DNA from: a virus
Reading direction: 5' to 3' (one strand)
IMG/VR virus record: IMGVR_UViG_3300009182_000039
Coordinates: 24,912-88,911 of that record
DNA: 64,000 nucleotides
How positions within the stretch are numbered: the stretch's first letter is position 1; the number at the start of each line of letters is the position of its first letter. Position numbers and translations under genes: made by a program. The notes under the pieces were generated by a model that did not search any database, was not told the DNA's origin, and worked only from the letters and a program-made list of their open reading frames with translations. Of this stretch, positions 17,540 through 26,606 are shown one piece after another.

Positions 17540-18138
17540 CAACACTAGTTATTCCTAAAAGAAATTACGGCGGTCGCGATGATCAAAAATTTCATCCACT
17601 AATTAGTCCCGACGACGATAACAACGGGTGGACTGTAAGATATCTATGGATCCAACATCGACATAACAACGATGCGTTTTATGAAAATTACTTCGACCCA
17701 ACAAAAAAACAAACTGGCATGAATGTAAGGAAACAAACTGTTGCGTTACAAAAAGACTGGACCGCTCATAATCAAATCTTCCACGATTCACACAAAAACG
17801 GAAATTTAGTATGGCGTCTTAAGGTAGGCAATCCTATTAGTCGTAGTATAGATTATATTGAAATCTGGCGCAATGCTGATATTATAACTCAATATTTTTC
17901 GCCGCAACCTATTACACAAATTAATGAAAATATTAGTTGGCCGAAAGAAGATAGACTTAACTTTAACAAAGAATTATATGATGCTGGGTTTGATATAAGA
18001 TCTTGGGTGCCGTATCGCAATATATCAAAGTTACACGCTATGAAAACTTATAAAAAATTTATAGACCTATATGAAAGCGGTTCTGGTAATATTATTTTTA
18101 ACTCTTGGTGGAAGCGAGAGCTTAATCCTTACCAATAA
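17536..18138 (+). CDS. Protein of unknown function (200 aa)
   Basis: Not recognised. Soluble, rich in Asn, Trp and aromatic residues, with no signal peptide or membrane helix. It is the last gene of the desaturase-to-oxygenase operon and overlaps the upstream gene by 4 nt, so it is likely real and functionally linked. Its last 17 nt overlap the end of the convergent oxygenase gene at 18122. Confidence 0.7.
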   Translation: MTTLVIPKRNYGGRDDQKFHPLISPDDDNNGWTVRYLWIQHRHNNDAFYENYFDPTKKQTGMNVRKQTVALQKDWTAHNQIFHDSHKNGNLVWRLKVGNPISRSIDYIEIWRNADIITQYFSPQPITQINENISWPKEDRLNFNKELYDAGFDIRSWVPYRNISKLHAMKTYKKFIDLYESGSGNIIFNSWWKRELNPYQ

Positions 18139-18886
18139 GTTTTGCTTTTATTTCTGGTTTAAATTTGCCGTCAATTCTAATAGAAAAACTAAAATGATCA
18201 ACTGGGTCAGTGCCGTGATAATCCATTTCATTCCACCATACAAACTTTTTAGTAGGATCAGGATAAACTTTTTCTAGTGTTTCACCGTCCATTACATATA
18301 TACCCTTAGAATTTGGTTTTGTTGAAAGCCATATAAAATCATCGTTGGGTTTTTCAGCTCGTTGTTCATCGTTAGCGACATCATAATGCGGAACTGTTTG
18401 ATTGTTGGCCTCTGTCATAAAAAACATTACACGACCTATACCTTCAAATGGCATTGATTCAATAAGTTTCACTAATGATGGAAATAATGTAGCAGTTGGA
18501 GTCCAAAAACAATCTTCAGGAGTAGCTTTGTTATATACTCCTGTTTTTTCAACTCTTTTATTCCATCTTAAAAATATAACCCAAAACGGGTGCGGGGTAT
18601 GAGTTAATGCGTTAAGGAATTTTATTTTTTCATCTGTTGAATTTAATGAAACAAAAATTTTCAATTGTTCTTCAGTTAATCTATTTTTTAAATCCATGAA
18701 TGTTGTGGTTATTTCTTTTTCCGCCCAATTTTTGTGGACGCCACTAGATACAAATTTTTTATTCCATTCGGCTTTAGCAATACCTAAGGATACTTCGTTG
18801 TGAAGTTTTTCCCAGTCTGGTGCCTCTATATATTCATCTAAATATTTAAAAGGAGTTTGGATCGAATCTAATCCGATTATTGCCAT
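18122..18886 (-). CDS. 2OG-Fe(II) oxygenase-like protein
   Basis: This 254-residue protein has a candidate H-x-D in TVPHYDVAND near 165-167, the strand DDFIWLST, and a distal His/Arg region in DYHGTDPVDHFSFSIRIDG near 222-240. The first half is helical and unlike other oxygenases here. It is monocistronic, divergent from the radical SAM gene at 18948. A perfect minus-strand TATAAATA box lies 27 nt upstream of its ATG. Confidence 0.65.
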   Translation of the reverse strand: MAIIGLDSIQTPFKYLDEYIEAPDWEKLHNEVSLGIAKAEWNKKFVSSGVHKNWAEKEITTTFMDLKNRLTEEQLKIFVSLNSTDEKIKFLNALTHTPHPFWVIFLRWNKRVEKTGVYNKATPEDCFWTPTATLFPSLVKLIESMPFEGIGRVMFFMTEANNQTVPHYDVANDEQRAEKPNDDFIWLSTKPNSKGIYVMDGETLEKVYPDPTKKFVWWNEMDYHGTDPVDHFSFSIRIDGKFKPEIKAKLIGKD

Positions 18887-18913
18887 CGTGAAGTGCCTTT
18901 ATTTGTACAGTAA

Positions 18914-18921
18914 TATTTATA
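18914..18921 (-). promoter_or_regulatory. T4-type late promoter box (divergent pair, left-facing)
   Basis: Exact TATAAATA on the minus strand, 27 nt before the oxygenase ATG at 18886. It lies 2 nt from an identical box facing the other way. Confidence 0.7.
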
Positions 18922-18923
18922 CC

Positions 18924-18931
18924 TATAAATA
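18924..18931 (+). promoter_or_regulatory. T4-type late promoter box (divergent pair, right-facing)
   Basis: Exact TATAAATA, 16 nt before the ATG at 18948, with a weak AAAGAG ribosome site between. Together with 18914-18921 it makes a back-to-back divergent late promoter. Confidence 0.7.
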
Positions 18932-18947
18932 TGACAAAGAGAAAAAC

Positions 18948-20000
18948 ATGGACTTTACACCTGGAAAACCAATCAGAACTTATGACGAAAATGGATCATG
19001 GAGAGATTGGAGTACCGACGAATTAGTTGGCGCTAAATTAAATTATTTGCCAGGATGGAAGTGTGGTGCTGGTGTCGATAGTCTGTATATCGACATGGAC
19101 GGTGGTGTGTGGACTGCTAGTTGTCGGGTAGGCGGCAAATTAGGCAATGTATGGGAAAAATTTAAAAGTCCTGAAGATTGGATTAACTGTACAAGAAATG
19201 TCTGTAGCTGCGGAGCTGACCTTTTTATTCCCAAAGTAAGTAAAATAGAATTTAAAAATTTACTTCGCAAAGGTCAAAATTTATCTCCCCAGAATGATTT
19301 GCGTGACAACGAGCAAACAGAGTTTATTGCGTTGGAAAGGACCCACGCTAGTACACAAAAACAAGTTTATTGGGAAATTGGTCGTAGATGTAACTACGAC
19401 TGCGGCTATTGTTGGCCTTGGATACATAATAACACAGATCCACATAAAACATTAGAAGAACTAATGAAAGCTACACATAATATTGAAGAAAATTTTACAC
19501 AAGGTGAAAGTGTAAACTTTATTATTAGTGGCGGTGAGCCTACTGTAAACAAACACTTTTTAGAGTGGTTGCGTTACTTGAATAGTTGCGGGCATCATGT
19601 TAGTTTACATAGTAATGGTTCTAGACTGCCTGAATATTACAAAGAAATTATTCATTTTGGAGATTTAAATTTAAGCGTACACTTTGAATTTTACGACAAG
19701 GAAAAATTTTTAAAAGTAGTAGAAGCTGTTACTGCTGAAAAAGTTGCTAATAAAAACCGAGGAGTTGGGCATCTAGAAATTAAGTTTATGATGCCTCCGC
19801 ATAATCGTGAAGAAGCATTAGAATTAGAAGCAGAACTTAAAAATATTCCTGAATTTATCAACTACTGTACTTGGGCTATCGTGCCTATTCGTGGTAGTTT
19901 AGATAATAATAAGATTACTGATATGACTCGTGGTGCTGGCAGCGAAATTATGACGGGATATACTAAAGAAGATTATTTGTTATTTGGCGACCGTAAGTAA
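18948..20000 (+). CDS. Radical SAM protein with N-terminal SPASM-like Cys domain
   Basis: This protein of 350 residues has a Cys-rich domain first (about residues 36-90: WKCGAG, SCRVGGKLGN, NCTRNVCSC), then the radical SAM core with CNYDCGYC near 148-155 and SGGEPT near 190. The ORF opens 20 codons earlier at 18888, but that segment covers the late promoter, so the ATG at 18948 is the better start. The Cys domain resembles that at the C-terminus of the radical SAM protein at 22083-23039; here it is at the opposite end. Such domains bind auxiliary Fe-S clusters in SPASM/twitch enzymes acting on peptides or sugars. It converges on, and overlaps by 21 nt, the next radical SAM gene. Confidence 0.82.
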   Translation: MDFTPGKPIRTYDENGSWRDWSTDELVGAKLNYLPGWKCGAGVDSLYIDMDGGVWTASCRVGGKLGNVWEKFKSPEDWINCTRNVCSCGADLFIPKVSKIEFKNLLRKGQNLSPQNDLRDNEQTEFIALERTHASTQKQVYWEIGRRCNYDCGYCWPWIHNNTDPHKTLEELMKATHNIEENFTQGESVNFIISGGEPTVNKHFLEWLRYLNSCGHHVSLHSNGSRLPEYYKEIIHFGDLNLSVHFEFYDKEKFLKVVEAVTAEKVANKNRGVGHLEIKFMMPPHNREEALELEAELKNIPEFINYCTWAIVPIRGSLDNNKITDMTRGAGSEIMTGYTKEDYLLFGDRK

Positions 20001-21371
20001 TTTACATTCGTTATAAAAATCAACCATTTCAGGAAATGTAGCAGCAAAATTTAAATTTCTTCTTGCTGTAAGTTTATCAATATTTTCCGCAAACTCTTTC
20101 TTAGCTTGATCATTTTTATCAGGATTTAGAATACCATTTTTAATTGTTTTAAGAAATTCTACATAAGCTGGCCATGGTCCGTATGGCGAATATTTAGAAT
20201 GATCGTTAATTGCGACCATTTCTTTCTTTAATATTTCGATGCTTTCATCAATGTATCTGGCATACTCGGGCGGCAAGATATAAGGATCTAACCATTGCGG
20301 ATAAACAATTTGGTTGGGTCTAAGATGAACCCTGCGTCCTGTCTTTTTCTGTAGTTCAATGACAAATTTAAAAAAGTTAGGTAAATCACTAATACACAAT
20401 GCGTTTAACGCTATTTGAAAATTAAAAATAACTCTAAATTGTGCTGGGTCGTGTTCTTGTAAAAATACTAAAAACTTATCTATGTTAGCTGTCATTAATT
20501 GCCAATCGGTGCCGGTCCTAATAAATTCAGCACGATCGCCAATTGCTTCACAACTAACATTAAAATCTAATTTCAATTGCTTTGAACTTGCAATCTTCTT
20601 GACTGTATCTAGAAATCTATTGTAAAATTTAATTGGCGTATTAAAATTACTTACAATGCTTATGTTACGCCAATAGTCGGTTGTATTTGTGTTATAAAAA
20701 TCTATTATTCTGTTGCTATACAAATAAAATTTTTCAATAATTAGTGGTTCACCACCGATAAAGTTAATTGCCGATGCGGTTGGCCCGGCACTATTGTCAA
20801 ACCATGCCCACCATAAATCTTCATAAACAGTATCTGTAATTTTTGGAAGCTCGCGTTCAACGTCTTGTATACGAATTTCGCCATATTTTAAATTTTCGGC
20901 TGCCCATTGACTACTATAATGATGATGGCAGTACATACATTTTAAATCACATGTATTACCTAAAGAAATTTCTATCATCCTAACAGATTCTAAATTTACG
21001 AGAGTGTCTATTTCTTCAGGGGTAAGAGATTTTAATTTTTCTTTTAACTGTTCTTTAGATAAGCCAGGCCATACTTGATTTTTATTTACAAAATTAACAA
21101 AACTATCCATTCGCGACCGTGGACCACGACCGCCGCTTGCTTCAATACTCCAACAAGAATTGCAATCCTTATGTTGTACTCCTGTAAGTAAACTACGTCT
21201 AACATCTACTATTGGAATAAATTTATTGAATAATTCTATCCCTGTTTTAAAATCTTCTTCTGCTAATGTATTCGATCTGGCTCTACAACAATACCGTAAC
21301 TCGTTTCGAGATAGATTTAATACAGGATAGTCCCAAGCAAAAATACAAATAGTATCTTCAATATTATTCAT
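19980..21371 (-). CDS. Radical SAM protein, twitch/SPASM-like
   Basis: This 463-residue protein has an N-terminal Cys region (YCCRARS near residue 28, CNSCWS near 70), then the radical SAM core with SLGNTCDLKCMYC near 136-148 and FIGGEP near 205. The helix-rich C-terminal 150 residues are without recognisable Cys clusters. It is the last gene of a ten-gene leftward operon (26911 to 19980) that includes glycosyltransferase-like, methyltransferase and sulfotransferase genes. The substrate is unknown; the context suggests a sugar or peptide on a surface structure. Confidence 0.82.
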   Translation of the reverse strand: MNNIEDTICIFAWDYPVLNLSRNELRYCCRARSNTLAEEDFKTGIELFNKFIPIVDVRRSLLTGVQHKDCNSCWSIEASGGRGPRSRMDSFVNFVNKNQVWPGLSKEQLKEKLKSLTPEEIDTLVNLESVRMIEISLGNTCDLKCMYCHHHYSSQWAAENLKYGEIRIQDVERELPKITDTVYEDLWWAWFDNSAGPTASAINFIGGEPLIIEKFYLYSNRIIDFYNTNTTDYWRNISIVSNFNTPIKFYNRFLDTVKKIASSKQLKLDFNVSCEAIGDRAEFIRTGTDWQLMTANIDKFLVFLQEHDPAQFRVIFNFQIALNALCISDLPNFFKFVIELQKKTGRRVHLRPNQIVYPQWLDPYILPPEYARYIDESIEILKKEMVAINDHSKYSPYGPWPAYVEFLKTIKNGILNPDKNDQAKKEFAENIDKLTARRNLNFAATFPEMVDFYNECKLLTVAK

Positions 21372-22096
21372 TGTGTTAATTTTGTTATAAAATTCTTTAC
21401 TTCTTCGGCATTAATTATAAATTGATAAGTATCAACTGGAAGCTGTTTCTGTACCGTTACATCTAGAATACTTATAGGCATCTGTAATATCTTAGACAAA
21501 TCTTCTATTGCTGTTTCATAATGAATCACTGGTAAATTTGTTAAATTAAATATTCTTAATATACCGTCAAATCCTTTCAAATTCATGTACGCCCAATAAA
21601 TTGTTCTGAATCCCTCTCCATCGATCATCACCGAAGAATTTAGTATACCGTTTCCGTAAAAACTATTCCAATTGTGTGTTTTATGTGCTACAGCATGACT
21701 TAATAGTTGTTTTTTTATATCATTTCGTTTAAGTATCATAAATTCAAAACCACAATCATGTAATACTTTTAATATTTTATCTAAATGGGGTAACAAATAA
21801 TCGTAAGGAAATAATTTAACTACAAGAGGTTGTTCTGGATCACCTTCCATAAGAACAGATATTACATTGTTTATACGATCAGTTAACAACAGATTTCCGT
21901 CTACCTGCTCAGAGTGTTGTATGGCTTTATCATTAGTTAATATGGGTTTGTAAGGTTGATTCTCAGTAAATGGTTCAAGCATATCATAAACATGACAGTT
22001 TACATATTGTTTAATTGTTCCTGCAATAATTTGTGCTACGTATTGACTGCCAGACCGAGGGGTTCCTATAATACACCATCGATTATTCATCAACAA
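21368..22096 (-). CDS. Sulfotransferase-like protein
   Basis: This 242-residue protein has a P-loop-like CIIGTPRSGSQY at residues 8-19, which is the 5'-phosphosulfate-binding loop of PAPS-dependent sulfotransferases (GTxRSGS form). A second region, VVKLFPYDYLL and then FMILKRNDIKKQLLS near 125, fits the family's 3'-phosphate-binding R-x(n)-S motif. It overlaps the genes on both sides (4 nt and 14 nt). It would transfer sulfate from PAPS to a hydroxyl or amine, plausibly a glycan made by the same operon. Confidence 0.75.
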   Translation of the reverse strand: MLMNNRWCIIGTPRSGSQYVAQIIAGTIKQYVNCHVYDMLEPFTENQPYKPILTNDKAIQHSEQVDGNLLLTDRINNVISVLMEGDPEQPLVVKLFPYDYLLPHLDKILKVLHDCGFEFMILKRNDIKKQLLSHAVAHKTHNWNSFYGNGILNSSVMIDGEGFRTIYWAYMNLKGFDGILRIFNLTNLPVIHYETAIEDLSKILQMPISILDVTVQKQLPVDTYQFIINAEEVKNFITKLTQ

Positions 22097-23039
22097 ATTC
22101 CTTTGTGCTCATAATATCAAAATTGCAATGGCACATTTTTTTAGTACACCGCACAGGTTGTGTAGGTAAACTTAAATCTGGGTCAACAATATTACCTAGC
22201 AAGCCGCCTTCTTTACACCAACCTCGAAAGATGGCTCCGCGTTGATCCACAATTAATTGTTCGACGCCAGCATAACAATCCCACCCTGACCAGTCATTTG
22301 CTTTTTCATTGATAAACCTATGGGCACTTGCTACCAAAGAAGTATCATTTGGATACAACATTTTCATAGCGCCTCTGTAATAATCAAATGACTTATCAAA
22401 TTTTATATATTTGCTAATTAATTCGTGCTGGCGATCGATAATTTGTTTTTGTTCTGGTGTGTAGTCATATAACACTTCGCCAAAATCGTGTATTAGAGGC
22501 TGGAGGGCCATGGAAATGTTACCAAGAAGTTTTATTTTGTCTGCTATTTCATAGCAGTAGTCAAATTTTTCAGGACTCATCATAATATTAACATGAGTTC
22601 TTACAGTCTTGTTCAATATTTTTACAACTTCAATGAAATGTTCTGAATCTCCAAATTCTGGATGGAAACTTAAACATACATGATCAAAATACTGTTTGTT
22701 TTCTTCCCAATATCTTAAAGTTCTGGATCCGTTAGAAATTAAACCTACTCTAACTCCTTGTTCTGTACAAAACTGACAAATATCAATAAAATGTTTGTAC
22801 AATGTAACTTCGCCGCCAGTAAATTCAAAATAAAGTTTTTTATTGGGGTGTGTTTCTTTAACTTTTAAGATAAAATTTTTAATAGTCTCTGGAGTCGGCC
22901 ACGGATTAGACCCATCGTGTAAATTTGCTGGACAATAACTGCAGCTAAAATTACAAGTATTACCCAAACACCAGTTAACTACAAACCAGTCTGTATTAGT
23001 TTCTTGAGCGTGCACTAATTTAAAATATTTTTTCTTCAT
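22083..23039 (-). CDS. Radical SAM protein with C-terminal SPASM-like Cys domain
   Basis: This 318-residue protein has CNFSCSYC at 29-36 and FTGGEVT near 77, the radical SAM core. It then has a C-terminal Cys-rich domain (WDCYAG, WCKEGGLLGN, RCTKKMCHC) over the last 60 residues. The latter resembles the N-terminal domain of the protein at 18948-20000 residue by residue around the cysteines. The gene overlaps the sulfotransferase gene by 14 nt and follows the methyltransferase gene by 8 nt. Confidence 0.85.
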   Translation of the reverse strand: MKKKYFKLVHAQETNTDWFVVNWCLGNTCNFSCSYCPANLHDGSNPWPTPETIKNFILKVKETHPNKKLYFEFTGGEVTLYKHFIDICQFCTEQGVRVGLISNGSRTLRYWEENKQYFDHVCLSFHPEFGDSEHFIEVVKILNKTVRTHVNIMMSPEKFDYCYEIADKIKLLGNISMALQPLIHDFGEVLYDYTPEQKQIIDRQHELISKYIKFDKSFDYYRGAMKMLYPNDTSLVASAHRFINEKANDWSGWDCYAGVEQLIVDQRGAIFRGWCKEGGLLGNIVDPDLSLPTQPVRCTKKMCHCNFDIMSTKEFVDE

Positions 23040-23047
23040 TATAATTT

Positions 23048-23596
23048 TTATTTAATTCCGATTAACATATATCTGGTAAATTTCCATTCTGGATACACAA
23101 AGCGTAATTCGCCTCGGTAAACAATTTCCGACAACGGATAATGATTTGCAAAATCGGATATAGTTGTAGAATGTACAACATGGTCATCGTGCGGCATATT
23201 ATTGCCTTGTAGTATAACTCTAGTACCTTTAGGGATACAGTCAAACCATTCCATGCTTTCAAAATGTTCTGTACTAGTATTTATAATTAAATCTGGTGTG
23301 CCCTTTACACCTTGATTACAATCTAATGTAAAGGCTTTGAACTGCCATTCTTTAATTACCCAATTTTCATTAATCACATCAGCAATCGCTTCGCATGACG
23401 GATCAATGTCAAAACTTTCTATACGGTCAACTTTAAATCGTTCTCTACTAAGCAATAAAAATCCTAATACACCGTACCACCCACCGTAGATATGTGTTAG
23501 TTCACTAGTCCAGCCGAGTTTTTCTAATTCTTGGCACAACCAAAGTTTGCTATCAATTTGTCCATTAGAAAACGCATCTTTATTGAACATTACCAC
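23048..23596 (-). CDS. Class I SAM methyltransferase-like protein
   Basis: This 182-residue protein has a Rossmann-like pattern: HIYGGWYGVLGF for motif I, ESFDIDPSC with an acidic residue ending strand 2, and PDLIINTSTEHF as motif IV. It lacks a strict GxGxG, so the call is by overall pattern. It lies within the leftward glycosyltransferase operon and overlaps the upstream gene by 7 nt. A methyl cap on a glycan or lipid is plausible. Confidence 0.6.
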   Translation of the reverse strand: MVMFNKDAFSNGQIDSKLWLCQELEKLGWTSELTHIYGGWYGVLGFLLLSRERFKVDRIESFDIDPSCEAIADVINENWVIKEWQFKAFTLDCNQGVKGTPDLIINTSTEHFESMEWFDCIPKGTRVILQGNNMPHDDHVVHSTTISDFANHYPLSEIVYRGELRFVYPEWKFTRYMLIGIK

Positions 23597-24528
23597 CCCT
23601 CTAACTGACGGATAACATCAATTTCTCGAACCATAATACCTTTATTATGCCAGTCGTTTCGATAATGTGCTTTAAAAAATTTACTTGCTGTTTCATCTAA
23701 CATGGTAATAGGTAAGTCTAACTGAGTCAATAAATCTGCGGCTATTCTGCCGGCAATTTGTTCTGGATTGTGTCCGTCGATGGTGTCGTATATTGTTTTA
23801 AGCGCATCAAAGTTTTGAACTTCTTTGTAATCCCAAGTAGGATTAAGCATTAACATATAAGTACCCATTCGTGCGCCTAATATAGCCCAAACCCCATTTT
23901 CTACATCACGGCCAACATTTTGCCAGATGGTTAAATGATCAAGATTTCGACTGTTCACTTTATTTTTAAATTCTGTAACACTTGGTTTAACTCCGCGGTT
24001 TAAACACATCTTTACGCCTTCTCTAAATCCCGACCGCCATGCTTGATAGGGAGTAGCATTAGGATAAGTGGTACTATAACAATCGTACATAGCAATATAG
24101 TTAGGATAGAAACAAAACTCTACATCATTTGCCGCTGTGCCATCGCTGTTTTCGTGAGTTTTCATATTGTAAATAAAATCTTTAGTCCAACAACTTAGTC
24201 CGCCATTGCCATACATTAATCCGTTAATGATATTACGAGCTCGCCACCGGAAAACGCAATCTTTATCGTTATCATCGATAGAAAGAGCAAGGTCAAAAAA
24301 GTTATCGTCAGGAACATTGTCGCCATCGATCAATACAAATCGATCTGTAATAGCAGCATCGGCGGCGGCTTTATGTGCTGCATCTGAACCTTTAACTCCG
24401 TCAACACGCATTGCCCAAGGCACCATATTTTTAATTTTAACCCAATTTTCTTCTTTATTGGGTTCATCATATGTCAAGTATATGCAGTCTAATTCTGCTA
24501 TATCTATTTTGTTCACCTTAAACTCCAT
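23590..24528 (-). CDS. Glycosyltransferase-like protein (GT-A type)
   Basis: This 312-residue protein has a strand followed by FVLIDGDNVPDDN near residue 64-76; the D-G-D motif after a hydrophobic strand is the metal- and nucleotide-sugar-binding site of GT-A glycosyltransferases. VFRWRARNIINGLMYGNGG further on is typical of acceptor-side loops. The C-terminal third is helical. It is embedded in the leftward operon and overlaps its neighbours on both sides. Confidence 0.6.
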   Translation of the reverse strand: MEFKVNKIDIAELDCIYLTYDEPNKEENWVKIKNMVPWAMRVDGVKGSDAAHKAAADAAITDRFVLIDGDNVPDDNFFDLALSIDDNDKDCVFRWRARNIINGLMYGNGGLSCWTKDFIYNMKTHENSDGTAANDVEFCFYPNYIAMYDCYSTTYPNATPYQAWRSGFREGVKMCLNRGVKPSVTEFKNKVNSRNLDHLTIWQNVGRDVENGVWAILGARMGTYMLMLNPTWDYKEVQNFDALKTIYDTIDGHNPEQIAGRIAADLLTQLDLPITMLDETASKFFKAHYRNDWHNKGIMVREIDVIRQLEGW

Positions 24529-24830
24529 TTAATATTTGGTTCCGTTTTTTTAACTACTATACTGACATCGGTGGGATGACACGGAATACCAGTTTTGGCA
24601 GGGTACAATCTTTTTACTATCGATGTATCGAGCACAACTATGTTATTATCAACTACTCTTATGTGTGTAGGAGGATTAACATATACTTCTCTAGTAATGT
24701 CTATATAATTACCTGGCAAATCCTCTTGGCTATAAAAAAGTGGCTGGCCTTGATCATCATAATACAGCCTATATAGAATAGGTTTTGGTTCTGCGGGTGT
24801 TAATGCCGCCCAAAATTCTTGTTCATTCAT
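24513..24830 (-). CDS. Small protein of unknown function (105 aa)
   Basis: Not recognised. Beta-rich, with a tyrosine- and proline-containing N-terminal half (ILYRLYYDDQGQPLFYS). No membrane segment. It overlaps its neighbours by 16 and 8 nt in the leftward operon, which supports its reality. Confidence 0.65.
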   Translation of the reverse strand: MNEQEFWAALTPAEPKPILYRLYYDDQGQPLFYSQEDLPGNYIDITREVYVNPPTHIRVVDNNIVVLDTSIVKRLYPAKTGIPCHPTDVSIVVKKTEPNIKWSLR

Positions 24831-25110
24831 CGTGTAAGCCGTGATGTGGTCGGTCGATATCTTGGAATAAGCGTTTTTCCTGTGCTGTTAGTTTATCTTT
24901 TCCTTTGGCCGTTTCGTTATGCCGAGGATTAGAGCACATAGGACAATGCGGGATGCCGCAATCCATAGCATGATGTTTAGCCAAGCGATGCGGTTCCTCG
25001 ATTGGTTTAGTAAGCCCATGAGACTTAGCAATTCTTAATTGTTTTTTAATTGCGGTCCAGGCTTTGTGTAAACGCTTACTATGTTTAATCTTATCTTCAT
25101 CTTTACTCAT
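24823..25110 (-). CDS. Small His/Cys-rich protein (95 aa), possible zinc binder
   Basis: Not recognised as a family. It is highly basic and helical in the first half. The central segment HHAMDCGIPHCPMCSNPRH has Cys and His spaced as a possible zinc site, and more His residues follow near the C-terminus. It overlaps genes on both sides by 8 nt. It could be a nucleic-acid-binding or adaptor protein. Confidence 0.65.
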   Translation of the reverse strand: MSKDEDKIKHSKRLHKAWTAIKKQLRIAKSHGLTKPIEEPHRLAKHHAMDCGIPHCPMCSNPRHNETAKGKDKLTAQEKRLFQDIDRPHHGLHDE

Positions 25111-25825
25111 TTACTAGATCCTTTATATGATAATGTACTAAACCCCACTGTGCTACTGTGTTAATTCTAACTCCAGGATTAGTATGTTCGCATACTAATT
25201 CCCTACTCCAATCTTCTGAAATAATAGGTATCATATGTTTTTTCATATGAACTATAGTCGGCCCTGCTGGTAAGGTAACTTGTTCAACGCCTATAATAAC
25301 TGAAGCTAATCCATAAACTACATCAGTAGTAGGTATTTCGTCTGGGAATTTTAATAATGTTTTATAACTTTTCCAATTTTCAAATATATTACGAACCAAT
25401 GTAAAAAATTCTTTAGCTAAGTCACTCGCTTCCCAATATGTGATGGCATTGTAAACATCCGGCAAGTTATTGTTATCAAATATTTTACGATAGACCCTTG
25501 ATTTACCAGGTTGATCATAAAAATCTCTACACCCTTGGCTGATGACTACATTGCGATTGGAAAATAATTCCCACCAATGATCGATAGGACTAGCGCACCA
25601 CATATCAGCTTCTAACTTAATAGTTTTTTTATAAGGGCTTGCCTCGTAACATTGCCAGTCATTGGCAAAACCTTTAAGTTTTCCATAGGGCAACATATCT
25701 TCTGTTAAAATTGTAATATTAGCACTAGGATGCCACGCTAATATACTATCCGCTAATTGTTTAGCACATTTAACATAGACATCGCCTATAGCTGGAATTA
25801 AATAACCTTGATCAACTAGCAACAA
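25103..25825 (-). CDS. Glycosyltransferase-like protein (GT-A type)
   Basis: This 240-residue protein begins with an IGDVYVKCAKQLADSI helix, as in glycogenin-like or GT8-like transferases. A hydrophobic strand then leads to KLEADMWCASP near 70-80, a D-x-D-like site (E-A-D). It overlaps its neighbours (14 nt and 8 nt). It probably acts with the adjacent GT-like protein on the same glycan. Confidence 0.55.
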   Translation of the reverse strand: MLLVDQGYLIPAIGDVYVKCAKQLADSILAWHPSANITILTEDMLPYGKLKGFANDWQCYEASPYKKTIKLEADMWCASPIDHWWELFSNRNVVISQGCRDFYDQPGKSRVYRKIFDNNNLPDVYNAITYWEASDLAKEFFTLVRNIFENWKSYKTLLKFPDEIPTTDVVYGLASVIIGVEQVTLPAGPTIVHMKKHMIPIISEDWSRELVCEHTNPGVRINTVAQWGLVHYHIKDLVNE

Positions 25826-26606
25826 TATCTCCTAAATGCTTTTTACCCATGGCATGAAAATCTTGTGCCAAAGTTATATAGCGTGGTTTTAGATCAGGAG
25901 TTAAAAAATCTACGCGATAGTTATCTTCGCTAACTTTTGTTAATTTATGTGCCGGAGTAACTGATGCTAAACCCCAAGGAATATCAGTGTAATTAAGTAT
26001 GTGTCCGTTAACAATGCCTAACGCTATACTTAACGCAAAATCGTTGCGATATGTTGGTCTATTAACACCATATAAATTTTTAAAGTGTTGCCAATTATTT
26101 TTTATCATAGCCATACAATCAAAAATCATTTTAGCTTCTGTAGAACGTCTAAACATCATTACAGTTGCCCACCACATAGGCATATTATAATTTCCAAAAT
26201 TGTTAAGCTCGTCAAAATTATCTTGCTTGACTACATCGTACGCTGTTTTGTGTGCTACAAAATTTTCTTTTATATTTAAAATTTTTTTTAATTCGCTACT
26301 GGCTACAACATAATCAGCATCTAACACCAAAGTTTGACCCCACGGCGTTAACTCATATGCGTTAACTCGATTGCCGTTATACCATGTTACATTTTCTGCT
26401 TGATCTTCAAATTTTCTAGAATAGTTGCCTTCGGGAATAGCCGGGATTACCTGTTCAAAAAAATAGTTATGAGGAATTGTTTGATCTGTTACTACTGCTA
26501 CTGGTAATTGTAAATGTCTGCGGATATTTTTAGCTGACCAATTAGCCATGGCAAGATAATCTATATGTTCATTATTAAAAGCAAATATTAATACACCAGT
26601 TGTCAT
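25812..26606 (-). CDS. Glycosyltransferase-like protein (GT-A type)
   Basis: This 264-residue protein starts with a nucleotide-binding-like strand GVLIFAFNN and has TLVLDADYVVAS near 93-104, the D-x-D metal site of GT-A enzymes. WWATVMMFRRS near 148 is compatible with the acceptor loop. It is similar in plan to the protein at 25103-25825 and overlaps it by 14 nt. Confidence 0.65.
   Translation of the reverse strand: MTTGVLIFAFNNEHIDYLAMANWSAKNIRRHLQLPVAVVTDQTIPHNYFFEQVIPAIPEGNYSRKFEDQAENVTWYNGNRVNAYELTPWGQTLVLDADYVVASSELKKILNIKENFVAHKTAYDVVKQDNFDELNNFGNYNMPMWWATVMMFRRSTEAKMIFDCMAMIKNNWQHFKNLYGVNRPTYRNDFALSIALGIVNGHILNYTDIPWGLASVTPAHKLTKVSEDNYRVDFLTPDLKPRYITLAQDFHAMGKKHLGDIVAS

Noticed and set aside
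18888-18947. Upstream start for the radical SAM gene (20 extra codons)
   Set aside because: The extra part covers a perfect TATAAATA box and the divergent promoter; the ATG at 18948 has a weak ribosome site and a sensible N-terminus.
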